Positions 45,885-58,578 of a DNA stretch of 64,000 bases are shown here, piece by piece. Each line of letters starts with the position of its first letter. Position 1 is the first letter of the stretch. The stretch lies in contig JAQOTA010000053.1 of NCBI GenBank assembly GCA_029532415.1, positions 3,968,001 to 4,032,000 on the forward strand. The letters run 5' to 3'. The notes below the pieces were generated by a model. It searched no databases and was not told the origin of the DNA. It saw nothing but the letters and a program-made list of their open reading frames with translations. The position numbers and the translations under genes were made by a program. The DNA is from Marasmius tenuissimus. Taxonomy: Eukaryota; Basidiomycota; Agaricomycetes; Agaricales; Marasmiaceae.

Positions 45885-48076
45885 TCAAGCCTCGCCACGA
45901 ATGTCTGCCGGTGTGTTGTTCCAGTTCGGGCAGAGCTTGTTCCAGTCAGCTATAGAGGGATCAAATTTAACACCGTAATCAGTCCAGAAGTGAAAGGAGC
46001 TACGCACGAGGCACGGGGTTCTCAGTCCTGACATCGCCAGTATCTTCCGCCAAAATAACAGCCAGACCACTATGCAAAATCACTGTCAGCGACCAACAAA
46101 TGTCTACGAACCCATTAAACTCACGCGACAAGATGCCATTCGATGTGGCTACATAACGAAGAGGAGTCAGCTTCGGTCTTCCCAAGTACGAAGTGAACTC
46201 ACCAGTGCAAGAACATCGGGCCAGAATTGTCAGTCCTGAACCGGATAGCGACTGTCGTATTTGCCTTGACTGCAACAGTGTCACGTTCGACCTTTGTTCG
46301 TAATGGATATTAGATGGTGTGTAGGCTAAACGAAAACAATCAGGTCACACCGGATTCTTGAAATTGTATTGTTGACTGTCTGCGCTCTTGATTACGGAAA
46401 AGTGATGCTGGGGTGCAGAGTTAGTCGCGATCACATATCTCCAGATGCAAGAAAAACTCACGCCGTGCAAATGCATAGGATGAGGTGCTCCAGCCGGGTC
46501 GCTCAGAGAGAAATTGATCTCGATTGTCTTGTTCCTGGGCAGAGGGTAGATACTCTTTGACGGAAGCAGGTCCTCGGGCTTCTGTGCACCACTGAGGATC
46601 TGAAGAAGGACAGGTGTCGTAGGGGATACGAAAGGAACGTCGTTGATCGTGAAGGTATCCGGAGCGATGAAACCGATGGTCATGTTGAGAACAAGGTCTG
46701 CACCTCCTGGAACCGGCTTTCCTGGTACACCCCGCTGCGAGCGCAGGTCAGTCTCATTCAGGAGTTTGCCGTTTGGCGATGTTGCGTTATTAGCAGGCTC
46801 CTTGTTTGGAGCGCCTTTGTATCGCAAGATAGCAGAGTTGATCCCCCCGGCAAAGCCTGAAGTGCCCAAGCTCGGATTAGCACGGATCCAGTAGTTTCCG
46901 ACGGGCTGGTTAGCATGGAGCACGAAGGAGTAACGTTGAGCGGCAAAGATTTGCAATGAGTCGACCGCGAGGGGCTCAGTTGATTGGCCATCGGACTCAA
47001 TGATGGTCATGTTGTGGCCTTCAATCGCAAAGGTGTACGATGGATCGCAAGAGAGAGAGACTAGTCGCATGCGATAACGCTTGCCCTTTTCGACATTGAC
47101 AACAGCCAGTTGTCCGTTCGGCTAGGGGAGATTCAGCCGGGTCCTTTGTAAGAAGTGAAGAGAAGTGCACGAACCTGGTTCGACCATCGTCCTAGTCCGT
47201 TAATCAAGGTCGAGTCGGCTATCTTCGGACCCGGCTGTTGGATGAGGAAAGTGCTTGTGTTGTGATACCTGATTAAAGTTCGGTTATTGTTCATGGGTCC
47301 GTGAAGACGAGGAGTACGTACCAATCAGAGAGCGTAATGATGGTGTTCTCTGGACATTGGGAAGGACGGTGAGTAGATATACCAAGAAGTCAAGAGGAAC
47401 TTACCGTCATCAACATCGTACAACTTCTTGTAGGGATCGTAGGGATCGTATACAACCATAGCACCTCGCAATCCATCGCAATATTGTGCGCGGTGGTGTG
47501 AGTGATACCAGAATGTACCGGCTTGGTCGGGAACGCTGAACTTGTACTGGAATGACTCCTTGGGTACAATAGGACATTGCGTGACCCAAGTTGGCCCGTC
47601 AGCCCAAATTGTGTGATGCTGATGAATACCGTGCCAGTGCTACAGAAAGAAGATATTAATAACGATCAGGACGGGGTGGGAATTTTTACTTGCAATACTG
47701 GTGCTTCGGTCCATTGACGGGTCTGTCAACTCGTCTATCACATTGATCTCGAAGGTGTCCCCCTGCGAAGAGTGCCTATGTTAGCTCTTGTGTGAGATCA
47801 CGACACCGGGTGATTAGAGTACCTTGTTCGCTTTGATTATGGGTCCAGGGAACGAAGCCTTGTTGGCGGAGGCGCCTGCCAAAACGGTGCTACCAGACAA
47901 GATGAGCATGCTTCCGTGAGATGGGAGATGTATGGTCGACCTCACCTGCGTTTGAATCCATCAGGCGAGAGGTCCTTGTTGACGATGTGAAGATCTCCCT
48001 TGCGAGAGATGACATCGACGGCCTGGACGATTGACGAAAGCTGAAGGAGTAACGCGAAAGACAGAGGTGCCCACAT
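45885..48076 (-). CDS. lcc: Laccase (multicopper oxidase), secreted, 12 exons
   Basis: Exons 48076-47946, 47889-47823, 47762-47694, 47639-47405, 47349-47322, 47268-47175, 47121-46462, 46407-46351, 46291-46203, 46148-46125, 46069-46008 and 45949-45885 give 526 residues. Laccase oxidises phenols at a type 1 copper and reduces O2 to water at a trinuclear cluster. All four copper signatures are present: [15 protein letters not shown] (His90/His92), [19 protein letters not shown] (His135/His137), [15 protein letters not shown] (from His422) and [19 protein letters not shown] (from His476, Cys477 being the type 1 ligand). The residue after WH is Leu, typical of higher-potential fungal laccases, although potential cannot be deduced. 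A signal peptide ([19 protein letters not shown]) directs secretion. Intron 3 (47693-47640) starts GCAAGT, a GC donor placed immediately before the HWHG exon. A TATA box lies 57-62 bp upstream. Confidence 0.96.
47640..47693 (-). other. GC-AG intron in the laccase gene
   Basis: The 54-bp intron reads GCAAGTAAAA at its 5' end and ends CTGTAG. Using it joins RSTSI to HWHGIHQHH in phase 0. No GT donor within range gives the conserved junction. Confidence 0.85.
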
Positions 48077-48132
48077 TGCTGGAGAAAGCGAGTACTCGGT
48101 TGGCGATAGCTAAAGGCTCAACGTTTCTGGTC

Positions 48133-48138
48133 TTTATA
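48133..48138 (-). promoter_or_regulatory. TATA box of the laccase gene
   Basis: CATATAAAGA on the minus strand places TATAAA about 57-62 bp upstream of the laccase ATG at 48076. The spacing suggests a short 5' leader of roughly 25-30 nt. Confidence 0.55.
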
Positions 48139-51100
48139 TGTTTTGGGATCCGCTTTGGGGCACTGCTATTGCCTCGACTTAGGATTGTCTAGAATGTAAC
48201 ATGTTCCTGTAAGCAATCTCAACATACGGCGAAAAAGAATTAGCGTCGCACGGGTTTATACGCCGGAAGGCGTTGGATCACCACAATGTCCTCGATGTCA
48301 GGCTGAAATTGCGGGACATTAGCTTGGCCGCCCGAGTAAGGAACAACACAGGAACGGGAGATCCTCTGAGGCCATTGTTAGAATGAGTTTCCCTTCCTCA
48401 TTTGGTTCCAGTCGGAGGAGGCGGCAACGGGAGAAAGTGAAAGTCAGATTTGGGTATTACTAAACCAAAAGAGGACTCACCTATATTAAGCACATTCATA
48501 AGATGCTCGCTGCTGACTACAGGCCAACGCGGGAGTCGGAAAAGTAGATGTACCTGTCAACACCGGACGGTAGAATGAAAACTAATCCAGGAATAGTGAG
48601 CCCTTTAGGAGAGCGTACCCATCGGTTGGTACACTGTACAGGGCCACAACTTGAACAACGGTTACGCTCATTGTACCGACGCGGCATAGTGCAACCTCGG
48701 GCGGGAGGCTGTTTAGATGTGCAGTGTGGCACGCTGCATAGTCTGACTCCAAGCTGACTCGGCCATATCCACGTATACACTGGCTGTCGTGCAGTACCAG
48801 TAGTCTCGCGTTTCCGCCCGCGACGACAGCGGTCATCGCGCGCGACACATCGCCAGTAACTGTTCGGTCGCGAGCCTAGCTCGTTAGTCCAGGAAGAGGT
48901 CTGCTATATCGTACGGCCACATACGTCCGCGAGCCGTCGATATCATTCGAACCTAAATAGGATGGCTATGCAGGCGGCTTAATTTGTCTCGACGATATTT
49001 GTGAGAGTCCTTGTCATCCTGCAATGGAGTTTCGGAGCATGAGTCTTCTGTAGAGCTGTGGTATGATTAAGCGCAATTGACTCTCAAAAGTGGACCTTAC
49101 CCAATTCGCAATATTCCGCCTTTCAAGTCAGTGTCCTGAGGCACATCTGTACTCGACACTGTTGATCGCCACCGCTGTCGAAGAGCCGTGGGGTAAAATC
49201 ATCCACTTCCCACTGCTTGGTCCAGGTCCTGGATATCCTATAGCCGGCTTGCCGAGCGGGAGCTTGCCCCATGAAAGTCGGGATGAGTCCCCGTCCTCTC
49301 ACACCCTTGAGGTGATATTGACGTCAACGGGTTTCGAGCGGTTACCCGTTACCATGGATAATAGTCAATCTAACCTCCGTCGAAGGGGCACTGTCGAGGA
49401 ATCGAAGACAAAGCCAATGTTTTCTTCGTGACGCGTCTCTATGGCATGCCTGACAACGTAATCAAAATAGGCCCATTTCCGTCGGAAATTCCTCGAGACG
49501 TTCCCGGCATGATATTCAGGAATTAGCGTTGCCGGGTCCAAGGACAGACAGCAATAGATTCAGTCGAGTCAGGGGCTCTCAGATACAAGTCAAGCAAAGT
49601 TGACTAGACGAAGAGGGGATACGTCGAGTTTTGCTCATGGATACAACAATCTGTCATCGACCTTCATCAGAGGTTTTGTAGAATCAGCATTGTCGGAATA
49701 ACGTACCTCACTGTATGAGTCTCGACAACGTCGAGACTTCGACATGTTACGCGCGAAACGCGACGTTCAGAGCTACTCTCCTTTTGGTATATATATGCGA
49801 GCGCGTCAGTAGCGTGAAGCAGACATCTCACCTCATCTCATTCTGTCCTCCTTCAGGAACCCGAGCGATGACGAACGAGGCAAATAAGTTGGTCACTCAT
49901 TCTGGCAAATGCACAATCAATCACAGCGGCTGAAGTTTCGATACAGTCAATAGAAACAGCTCACAGCGGTTTGTCGTATGGATGTTCAAGTGAAGCTCTC
50001 AAATCAGGTTGGATCACGGACGTTGGTAGTGGCGCTACCGACCAGATGTTGGGAATGAAGGACAAGAATATGGTATCGGGAAGTGCGATATGGTGGCGAC
50101 AGAATGCCGATATTCGAGGGAGGTTAAGGCACAGTAGGAGGAAGGAGACACCCGTCCATGGTACTCTGAACAGCCTGTGAGCCACATTGAGGCTGAATAG
50201 CACGCCCATCTAGACGAAACAACAGCTTACTGTGCTAGACCAGAAGCATTTACCACCTACGTCTCTCCTATGTTCGAGCATGCCGCGCAGTTGTCCTATA
50301 CACGGTTCCGGTGAACGAGCCGTGCTCAATCCAGAGCATCGTGTACAGCAATTTCACTGGATAATCCCGCACCAAAAATTGAAGTCGGCAACAAGAAACG
50401 CAAGATATGTATCCCCACACGGATAGCAGGGCAGATAAGTAAGGTTTCATTTGCATATGGTATGAAGAATCAGTTATCGCGAGCGCGTATCTCCAGAGGA
50501 GCACAGGTCGTCGTAGTAGGAAGGTGAGTGCTGGCACTGCAACGACGGTATCCCAGAGTCAGTGTGTGATTACCAATAAGCGCCTTGCGGTTTCCAACTA
50601 GACTATTGCTCTCATTGTCAATAGCCCTCAAAGCTATCGTCTAGCTCAGAATTCTCTCGTCACTCCGAAGTACAAGCTAATGCACTGCTCGAAAGGAGTA
50701 AAAACATGGATTCTTCGATAGTTCTCCAAGTCACTCTTCGCCGGTATCCTGCCACGCAAAGGGACAAAAGGCCGTACAACGCCTGACCCCACCTCAAAAG
50801 GATAGTTCTGCACGTTCATCCCGGGAACTGTGAGGCGTCGCTCGTGCACGCCATTTTCTAATGGAATTCATACGCTGAAGATGGTCAAGACTTGTTCGTG
50901 TTTACACTCTGGCTTACACGATGCCTGAAGCCCATAAATGGGTACGTGCATAGTCGAATTCGTCGTTCATTCAGAGGCAATATTCCGCCGTCTGTTCTTC
51001 AGGATCCGCATCCATGTGTTAAAGCTCTCTCCGGTTCTCCATGTCATCAACCACACTCAAGTGAGCCCGTCTTTTCCGTCGACCTGAGGCATTGATCCGT

Positions 51101-51933
51101 AACTGGGTCGGCGTAATTAGACGGCCCATAGCCATCTCATATGGAAGAACCTTGATTTCAGGCACTTTTGGAAGTCTACAGACAAGTGTGCCGTCATGAG
51201 AAAGAGTTCTTGGTGGCGCTCGCAGGCGAGTGTTCCGGGCCATATCTCAACTCCTGACTCAATCACTACAAGGAGAGCAGGATAAGAGTACATATCCTGA
51301 AGGATTCCTGTGGCCTGCTAGATTGCGCTCTCGTTGCACGCTTGGAATCGCGATTTAACTATCTTGTGGCGTTACAATTGCATGTTCGCTGCAGCGATGG
51401 TTTCCTCCCCTGCCGTGTAATCAACTCCTCCTCCTCGCTGTTGTGAATGGCTCTCCAGTTAGGATGTAGTTCGCTATAACCACGGTACTTCATATACCAG
51501 TAGCTGTAAATTTGCCCTGTTAATGAGAGCTGGCTGAAACAGCGTATTAATATTTCTGAGATGTCACCGTTTCTTCTGTCACTGAGAAAGTAGGTTACGA
51601 GGACAGATAATGAGAATAAGGCCCCCAACCCCTCCTGATTCTCGGAACTCTCAACTTGGCAGAGGACCAGCAAGGCATATTAGGTAATTTTTCAGCCACG
51701 TGGGAAACAAGCGAGGAGACGAGGCTTAACTTGGACCACCCTCCGCTACTGTGCCCGACTCATAAAAGACCTCCATCCTCCTAAATTCCCCTTAGCGTCA
51801 TCCGCATTGTTCCTGTATTTTCCCTTCAACCCTTCGCATTTTTTCCATCTTATCTGGCTTTCTGTCGGTTCGCTATCACATCAAGCCCTGAAAATTCTCC
51901 TCCTCATTGCAAGTCGAGAATTTTTCCACAGCA
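48139..51933. other. Gene-poor region between laccase and CCCH genes
   Basis: About 3.8 kb. The first kilobase is the laccase upstream region. Frames at 48517-48848, 49090-49431, 49961-50209, 50268-50537 and 51359-51673 have no recognisable domain. The 51359-51673 minus frame contains SYWYMKYRGYSELHPNW, faintly like a chromodomain of a retroelement integrase, but it is too short to claim. A TATA-like CATAAAAGAC at 51761-51770 and a pyrimidine-rich leader precede the CCCH gene. Confidence 0.45.
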
Positions 51934-54556
51934 ATGCCTGTAGCTTCTGCCGGAGATAACGAGCGGGAGATGGATAGAGAAAGGTCCAAGGACAGAGATA
52001 GGGATGACAGAGGTGAACGAGGCAATTCAAAGTCGCAGCAGAAATCTTCTTCGAAGGGTACGTCCCATCTTCTTCACGGACTGCACACCCTATTCAGCTA
52101 TCGACAGCAAAGGATCTCTCGCACGTACCCTGCAAGTTTTTCAAAGTCGGTTCATGCACTGCTGGATCATCGTGTCCTTTCTCTCATAGCGCTCCTGAAC
52201 CCGGAGCTCAAAAGGATGCCTGTGCATGGTTCGTAAAGGGAAACTGTAAATTTGGTCACAAGTGCGCTTTGGCCCATGTGTTGCCCGGCCAGTCGATGTC
52301 GATGGATCGGAAGAATAAAAAAGCTGCTCAGGTTGCTGCAGGAGGAGGGAGGAACGATTCTAAGAGCTCCGGTAGAGCAGGGAGACGTGATACTCAAGGT
52401 GCGTTGCTCTTTCATTCTGGTGCACTTGCTTGCTTATATTCACTACTCTAGTAGGACGCCCGCCAGCCCTCATGTCGTCGCTCAAAGCTAGCATTACCCC
52501 TTCAGCCCCCGCGCCAGCCATCAAGGACACAGATTTTGCTTCGCTTGGTGTCCTTGACGAGAAATCGAAACTACCAAGTGCACCTGCACACGGCAAACAA
52601 CCCTCCACGTCTCAAAGCGGCCCGGACACTAACGACAAGACAGCAACATCCACCGAGACCACCGAGGCGAAAGAGGTACCGTCTACACCCGCGAAACCCG
52701 TCTCTCCTTCTCTTCCTGTCTCTTCACCCCGGCGTGTGGACCGAGAGCACTCACCAGCATCGAGAACGGCGAATGATTTAGGCCCTATCGGGTCACCCCC
52801 GCGTTCTATCAATGCTACCTCCTCTCACCCTCATCCTATGTCTCGCCTTAATGGCACTAACAACCATGGCTCGTCGTTCTCTCCCGGAACTTCTCCAAAT
52901 GCGAGAAACAACAATGGCACGCCAACTAACAACTTCTTGTCGACATCGCCATTTTCTGCACCTGGCACGCAGACCACGTTCAATTACTCGGAGAGATCGG
53001 GCTTGGGTATAGCAGGGTCTTTGGGGTCTGGATTCGCCATGGGTGGTGGTTCTTCCCGCAACAAACCGACGTGGGGCAGTCAGGTCGAGCATGAAGACAA
53101 TCTCACCACACGTCGCGCCCTTGCTATGGAGCAAAGTGCTGCAGCCAATGCCGGGGACACAGGGGATGATTTGGAGGACTTCCTGCCCAGCTCATTGACG
53201 GATCTGTTGACTCCTGAGGAGAGAAGCCGAAGGATGTCGAGATCTAACTCGGGCCAAGGTCCAGCTGCCCAGGGAGAGTCCAACCACCCCATTGCCTCGC
53301 CTCCGGGACGGACTCTAGGTGTCCCTCTTGGAGCACAACCGGGCTCCAGTCCAGGTGCGGGGAACGGGAATGGACATCGGTACTCCCGGTCCGTACCCGC
53401 GCCTTCGCTTTTGGGAGACATCAGTTCTATCTGGTCTACCAATGCTGGAGCAGCCAATGGAGGGCTTACGCCTAATGTTGGTAGTCCACTAAGCGGAGGT
53501 CTTCCCTCGTCCCCCGGTCGTCTAGGTGGACTCGGTAACGGCACGCCCGGCTCGTTTTCCCAGGGCAATTCTGGTTTTGGAGGAAGGGCCACTTTCGATC
53601 CGCTCGGCGACGAGTTTACCGCCGGTAGTCCATCCAATCTCTTGGCTCCAAGCAATGCTAGCGCAGCGTTCTTGCCAGGTATACACTCACAGTACCTGAA
53701 ATCCAAGCAAGGTCAGGGCGGTGGTTACGAGGCTCTAGGGAGGGGCATTAGGAACACCAGCAATCCTATCTATCCTAGTAGCCCTGGTACCGGAACCTTG
53801 CAAAGCTCTTTAGCTGCCGCGACCTCCAGACTCACAGGTGGAGGCTCAGGTTACGGCACGCCATCCAGCAGCTTCGTTGATAACAGTCAGAACGGCGATA
53901 ATCTTCAGAGACCCAACCTTCTTTCTTCCAACTCTAATGCTAATGCTACTCGTCCTATACCCTCTTCTCACCTTTCATCTGATCACGACGATCCCCAACT
54001 TGCGTTGTCACCAGGCTCACGAGCTCTTCAGGCTCACGCTCCAGGACAAAGTTTACCTCAGGGGTTGGCGGCAGGCTATTCGAGGATACACGCGCTCCCG
54101 CCGCCGTTGCCGCTGGCTTCTCCTGGATCCACAGGAATAGGTGGTGGTGGATTTAGCGTCAGTCCAGGAGTGGGCGGGGCGTTCAATATCGGTCCTTACG
54201 GTTCCAACAACTTCAACAACCGAGGCAACGAGTGGGGCGGCGGTGTCGGTGGAAGCTTCAGCAGCTTGTACACGGGTGCCGGACAGCCTAACCCGGGATT
54301 CGGTGGCCCACCCGGCCTATCCCACCCCATGCACGGACAGGGTATGCACCCGAATGCTGGACCGGCCGAAGGCGACTCCTCGAAGTTATCGTACTCTGCA
54401 GCAGCAGCAAAGGCTGCTCCTCCTGGCGGCGTAGTCTCTCCACCCAAACCGAAATGGGGCGCACAGCAGCAAGGTGCTGCCACTGGTACCGCGAGCCCGC
54501 TCAGCAAACCGGTCGCGACAGGAGACGACGACGATCTGTTCACCCTGGACGCCTAG
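51934..54556 (+). CDS. Tandem CCCH zinc-finger protein
   Basis: Exons 51934-52057, 52108-52398 and 52452-54556 give 839 residues; introns are 50 and 53 bp. Two CCCH fingers lie close together at the N-terminus: CKFFKVGSCTAGSSCPFSH (Cys50, Cys58, Cys64, His68) and CAWFVKGNCKFGHKCALAH (Cys80, Cys88, Cys94, His98), each C-x7-C-x5-C-x3-H. Fingers of this spacing usually bind RNA. Ahead of them is a charged Asp/Arg/Glu stretch (DRERSKDRDRDDRGERGNSK). The long C-terminal part is Ser/Gly/Asn/Pro-rich and disordered, with an acidic end (DDDDLFTLDA). In basidiomycetes this family is single-copy and annotated only as CCCH finger protein; post-transcriptional control is an inference. Intron 1 separates the charged N-terminus from the fingers. 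The ATG at 51934 is the first in frame after a pyrimidine-rich leader. Confidence 0.92.
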
Positions 54557-55918
54557 ATGACGTGTGGGTGCTGGTGCTGGTGTATTGTAAAAATACCTTC
54601 GAAAGAAAGAAAAAAAAACGGCATTGTATACTCGTCGATGGACAATGATCAATACGCCTCTCTGTGTTTGTTTTCCTATATCTATTCATCTTAATGTCGA
54701 CATTTACGATGTGTGACGTCCCTTTTCGCAATCTATTCTTGTTTCTTTACGCATCATTCCCCTCTCCGTACGAGTTTTCCTGAACGTATTACCACCCCCT
54801 CCCATTGATCTGCTCTATTTCTTCTGTCTGCCTGTTGTTTGTTTCAATGTTTGTTCCATGTTGTTCTTCTAATTTTCGATGTCGGTTCCTTGGTTCAGGC
54901 TCGTTTCCTCCCCACATACCAAGAGACAGCGATAGACAAGCATTCATTTAGTCCTGTTTTTACGCATATAGTGTATTATTATGGTCGACGCTAGCGATGG
55001 CGTAGCAAGCATCTAATTCAATGCAATTCTCTTCAATCCCCTAGGTCAGGCAGTACCAGCTCCTTTGCCCAATAAAGTTTGAACCTCGTTGTTTTCCACA
55101 GTAATGAACCAATTTCAAGGTCGGACCTCAGGCCTCAGCGACTATTCTATATGCGTTATCAGAAGGTATTAGCATCAGGATACAGAAATCAGTACTCAGT
55201 GTGGAAGGTGAGTCGTGATACTTTTGCGGAATCGGATTCAAATTTGATTAGCCTAATCTAGTATGTTATTTGATGAGCCGAGATAAGATAATTTGGACTG
55301 CTTGAGGAGAACGAAGGCTCTTCCTGTTGCCCTATTCGATATTGTGAGCCCCGACGAGTGTCGGACGAGATTGTCTACTTCCTTAACTGTACGCCATGAG
55401 TGTCTGGGCAATATCTCTCCGTTGAGTACGCCCAAATTGATTGGTTTTGTTATTTTTTGGCCGTCTGGCGTCCCGACATGTACAAAGCCCGCTGGGAAAA
55501 GGAGGAACGCCGGACAAAGCTGGAGCCGGTAATACCTGTACTCAACCATTGGGCTCATCGGTCACTGTTAGCTCTGAATACATAGGTACGTGCAGATATG
55601 GACTGATCTACTCGAGAACCAGAGTTCGCGCCACGCAATCAACCAGGGTGAGGAGGGTCAAAAATATATACAACACTCTTGAATAAGAACGCCAGTGATA
55701 CAGGATAAGATCTTGCAGTAAATTCGTGTCGTCGAAAGCAACCAAAGGACTAGAGGGAAAGTTCGTTTGAAGAAGGACGGTTACAGAGACGAGGGGAAAG
55801 GAAAGCGACAGTAACACCACAGAAGGGAAAAAAAAAGACAGAGCGGGTAGATCGGATAAGGGGTATACAGAGATAGGCAGACTATTGTGTACATTTTGGT
55901 GTTCTGTACAATCCCTCC
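54557..55918. other. Convergent 3' region between the CCCH and TUP1 genes
   Basis: About 1.4 kb. The first 500 bp are T-rich with runs of A (54605-54617) and look like a long 3' untranslated region. Frames at 55253-55686 overlap one another in several frames and show no domain. Confidence 0.45.
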
Positions 55919-58578
55919 TTAATTCATCGTGTAACTCCCTGTATCGGACATGAAGATTAGACTGGGCAGAAGGGCGACAAAGACGCCACACTCACATATA
56001 CGGGCTTGCCAATCTCCACTACCAGTCGCCAGTATACTACCTGACGGACTCAAGTCTATTGAAATGACTGAACGCGATGATTTTAGTATCCATAGGCTAC
56101 ATGCACTAAGGAACGAAGCTCACCAGAATTTTTATGTCCCTGCAGCATACACTGCACGGTCGCATTACGAGAATCCCAGAATTGTACACCACGGTCTTTC
56201 GATCCAGAGACAACCCACTGGCCATCATGCGATACGGCCACTGAAAGGACATAATCCTGCAATCGGCGTCAACAAAACTGACTGCGGATAAGACGATGGC
56301 CCTCAAACGCACCTTGTGGCCAGTGAAGTTCATTGTGCATTGGCTCTGTTTGTCGCCGTCCCTCTTCGCCAATGCCCCAGAGCTGCTGCTTCCGTTCGTC
56401 TGTCCCTCTTTTCTACTCTTGACAGGGCTCATCAACGCAGACACATCCCAGTACTTCAAGGTCTTGTCCAAACTGCCACTGACCAGACCTTTGCCATCAG
56501 GTGTGAAAGCCACGCTATAGACGCTATCCCGATGTCCCCGTAAGCGTTCAACAAGCTGGCCCGTGGCAACATCCCATATCCGAACGACGGTGTCCAAACT
56601 GCCGGCAGCCACGTACTGTCCGTTGGGGCTTATCGCCACTGAAGTAACACCAGCATCGTTGTTGACCGAATCAGGGTCATTGATGGTGAGTACTTTTGAC
56701 GAGCCGTCCACCATATCCCAGATTCTGGCCGTCTTGTCGCCTGATCCGGAGACAATCAGACGTCCGTCAGAAGAGAAGTCCAACGAATAGATCTCTTGTT
56801 GGTGACCGTCAAAGATATTACGAATGCGTTTTTTCTGGATGTCCCATATCTGACAAACGAAGGGTTCACGAGACGGGAAGGTGGGATAGATATCATTTAC
56901 TTACCCTGATTTGCTTATCCTCTGCCCCCGTAGCGAGGAATTTCCCATCAGGGCTGAAGCAGACACTGCGGATGTATAGGTCTCCAACTTTGCCGGCAGC
57001 TTCGTCCGCCAGTACGCTAAGCACGTGATATTAATCAGTAGATAGTGACAGACCCCGAGCAGAAGGTGCTTCACCATGTTTTGACACCAGTCTTGGTGTC
57101 GTAAATCTGAGCGGTTCGGTTGCATCCCGTTGCGAGGTACTTTCCGTCTGCAGAGAAGCGTACACAACAGACGACACTGGAGCCGGGTAAGAATCAGGAT
57201 GTCAGATTTGAGCAGCGAAAAATGAAAAAAATGAACCGAGAAGGAAAATGAAGAGGGGCGGGAAGAGGAACTAGGGCGGAATAGCCGAGATGACGACGAA
57301 CCTTTCGTGCATAAGAGTGTGTACTAGACTGACATCAAGTCCCTTCTTGACTTTCGAGTTGAAGATCGCGAACCAATCACTACCCTCCTTTTTGAATTCG
57401 GGAGGATAAGTAGCGACGTCGACATCTTCAGGGAAACCTCCTGCTGGGGTATTGATAGGAAGGAGACTTGCCCCGCTACTGGAAGCCCCACCAGTGTGCT
57501 GTGGCTGAATTGGTCCTGTTAAGTTTTGCTGGGATGAAAGAGAGGGATGAGGGTGGTGTACATCCATCAGCGGTGACGTCGCAGCTGAGCTGGGGCCGGC
57601 TGTTGGATATGGTCCATGAGAAGGTGTCGCTGAAGGTGGTGGAAGACCAGGTGGCACAGCTGGACCAGACATTGATGGAGGAGCACCTCCAGACGACGGC
57701 GGGGGAAGTTTTGGTATGGAATTGGGAGAGAAAATGTCTTGCGCAGGTAAGTCCAGTTGCATTCTATAACGAAATTAAATGCTCACCGGGACGCTCGCTC
57801 TTGAGCCTCTCAGGCTTAAGTCTCTTTGGATCCCTTTGATCAATGACGCGATCTCTGTCTCGTTCTCTGTCCCTGTCTCGCTCCCTTTCACGCTCGCGGT
57901 CCCTCATTGACAATGACTCTGCTCTCTCCCTTTCCCGGTCGCGATCTCTATCCCTTTCCCTTTCTCTGTCGCGGTCCCGTTCTCGATCACGTGCAAAATA
58001 TGGGTCGTTGAAGGAAGCTCCGGCACCAGGTTGGGGTGGCGGGGGACCAGAAGTACCTCCAGGTCCGACTACAGATATAGGGCCAAGACCAGGTCCCCCG
58101 GATGTATTCGGAGGAAGACCCTGTCTCAGTGCGTGAATTTCAGCACGGAGTCGTTGCAATTCCTCTTCGTATTGCTGTCGGACTTTGCCATGTTGCGCTT
58201 CGAGCTCGTAAATCGACTGTCGTATGATGTTGAGTTCGTTAATTTGGGAAGCGACTGCATCTGGTAAGTGAGTTCGAGCCACACCAAAGATATTCGAAAT
58301 ATGTACCTTTTGACTCATAATCATCACGCTGATTTCGAGACGCAGCAACCTCCTGTGCCATGAGGTCGAATTCCTGGCGAATTGCATCGAACGACTCATT
58401 CAAACGAATGAGCGGGGAAGGTTGAGGAGGAGCATTGTTGGGCTGAAGACTGCGATGCTGGTTCATGGTAAGCGTGGAGTCCGGACAAAAGGTATTTTAG
58501 ACGAATTTGGTACACAAGTCGCACGGAAAAGGAAATTCGGTAAAAAAATAACCAACTTACATTGTAAATGGCAGACAT
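55919..58578 (-). CDS. tup1: Global transcriptional corepressor Tup1, ten exons
   Basis: Exons 58578-58561, 58457-58307, 58260-57787, 57737-57302, 57176-57075, 57016-56905, 56849-56313, 56256-56124, 56067-55996 and 55938-55919 give 684 residues. The N-terminal helix ([20 protein letters not shown] and [20 protein letters not shown]) is the Tup_N tetramerisation and Ssn6/Cyc8-binding region. Seven WD40 repeats follow from about residue 345 (for example [67 protein letters not shown]) and form the propeller that binds DNA-bound repressors such as Mig1-like factors. Between them, at about residues 147-205, is a striking Arg-Asp/Arg-Glu repeat followed by basic [13 protein letters not shown]. The first and last coding exons are tiny (18 and 20 nt) and rely on the end ARIWSYTMN to confirm the splicing. 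Tup1 should act in the nucleus in glucose and developmental repression. Confidence 0.96.
57840..57995 (-). repeat. Arg-Asp/Arg-Glu dipeptide repeat in TUP1
   Basis: The minus strand encodes an almost uninterrupted [24 protein letters not shown] run, broken once by AESLSMRD, then ends in [13 protein letters not shown]. At DNA level it is a degenerate CGnGAn/CGGGAn hexamer-like low-complexity tract. Confidence 0.85.

Noticed and set aside
48001..48076. Laccase as a ferroxidase (Fet3-type) or other multicopper oxidase
   Set aside because: No C-terminal membrane helix is present, and the copper loops and Cys-His-Ile-Glu-Trp-His-Leu segment match fungal laccases.
53080..53706. 208-codon minus-strand frame
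   Set aside because: It is antisense to the low-complexity part of the CCCH protein and has no motif.
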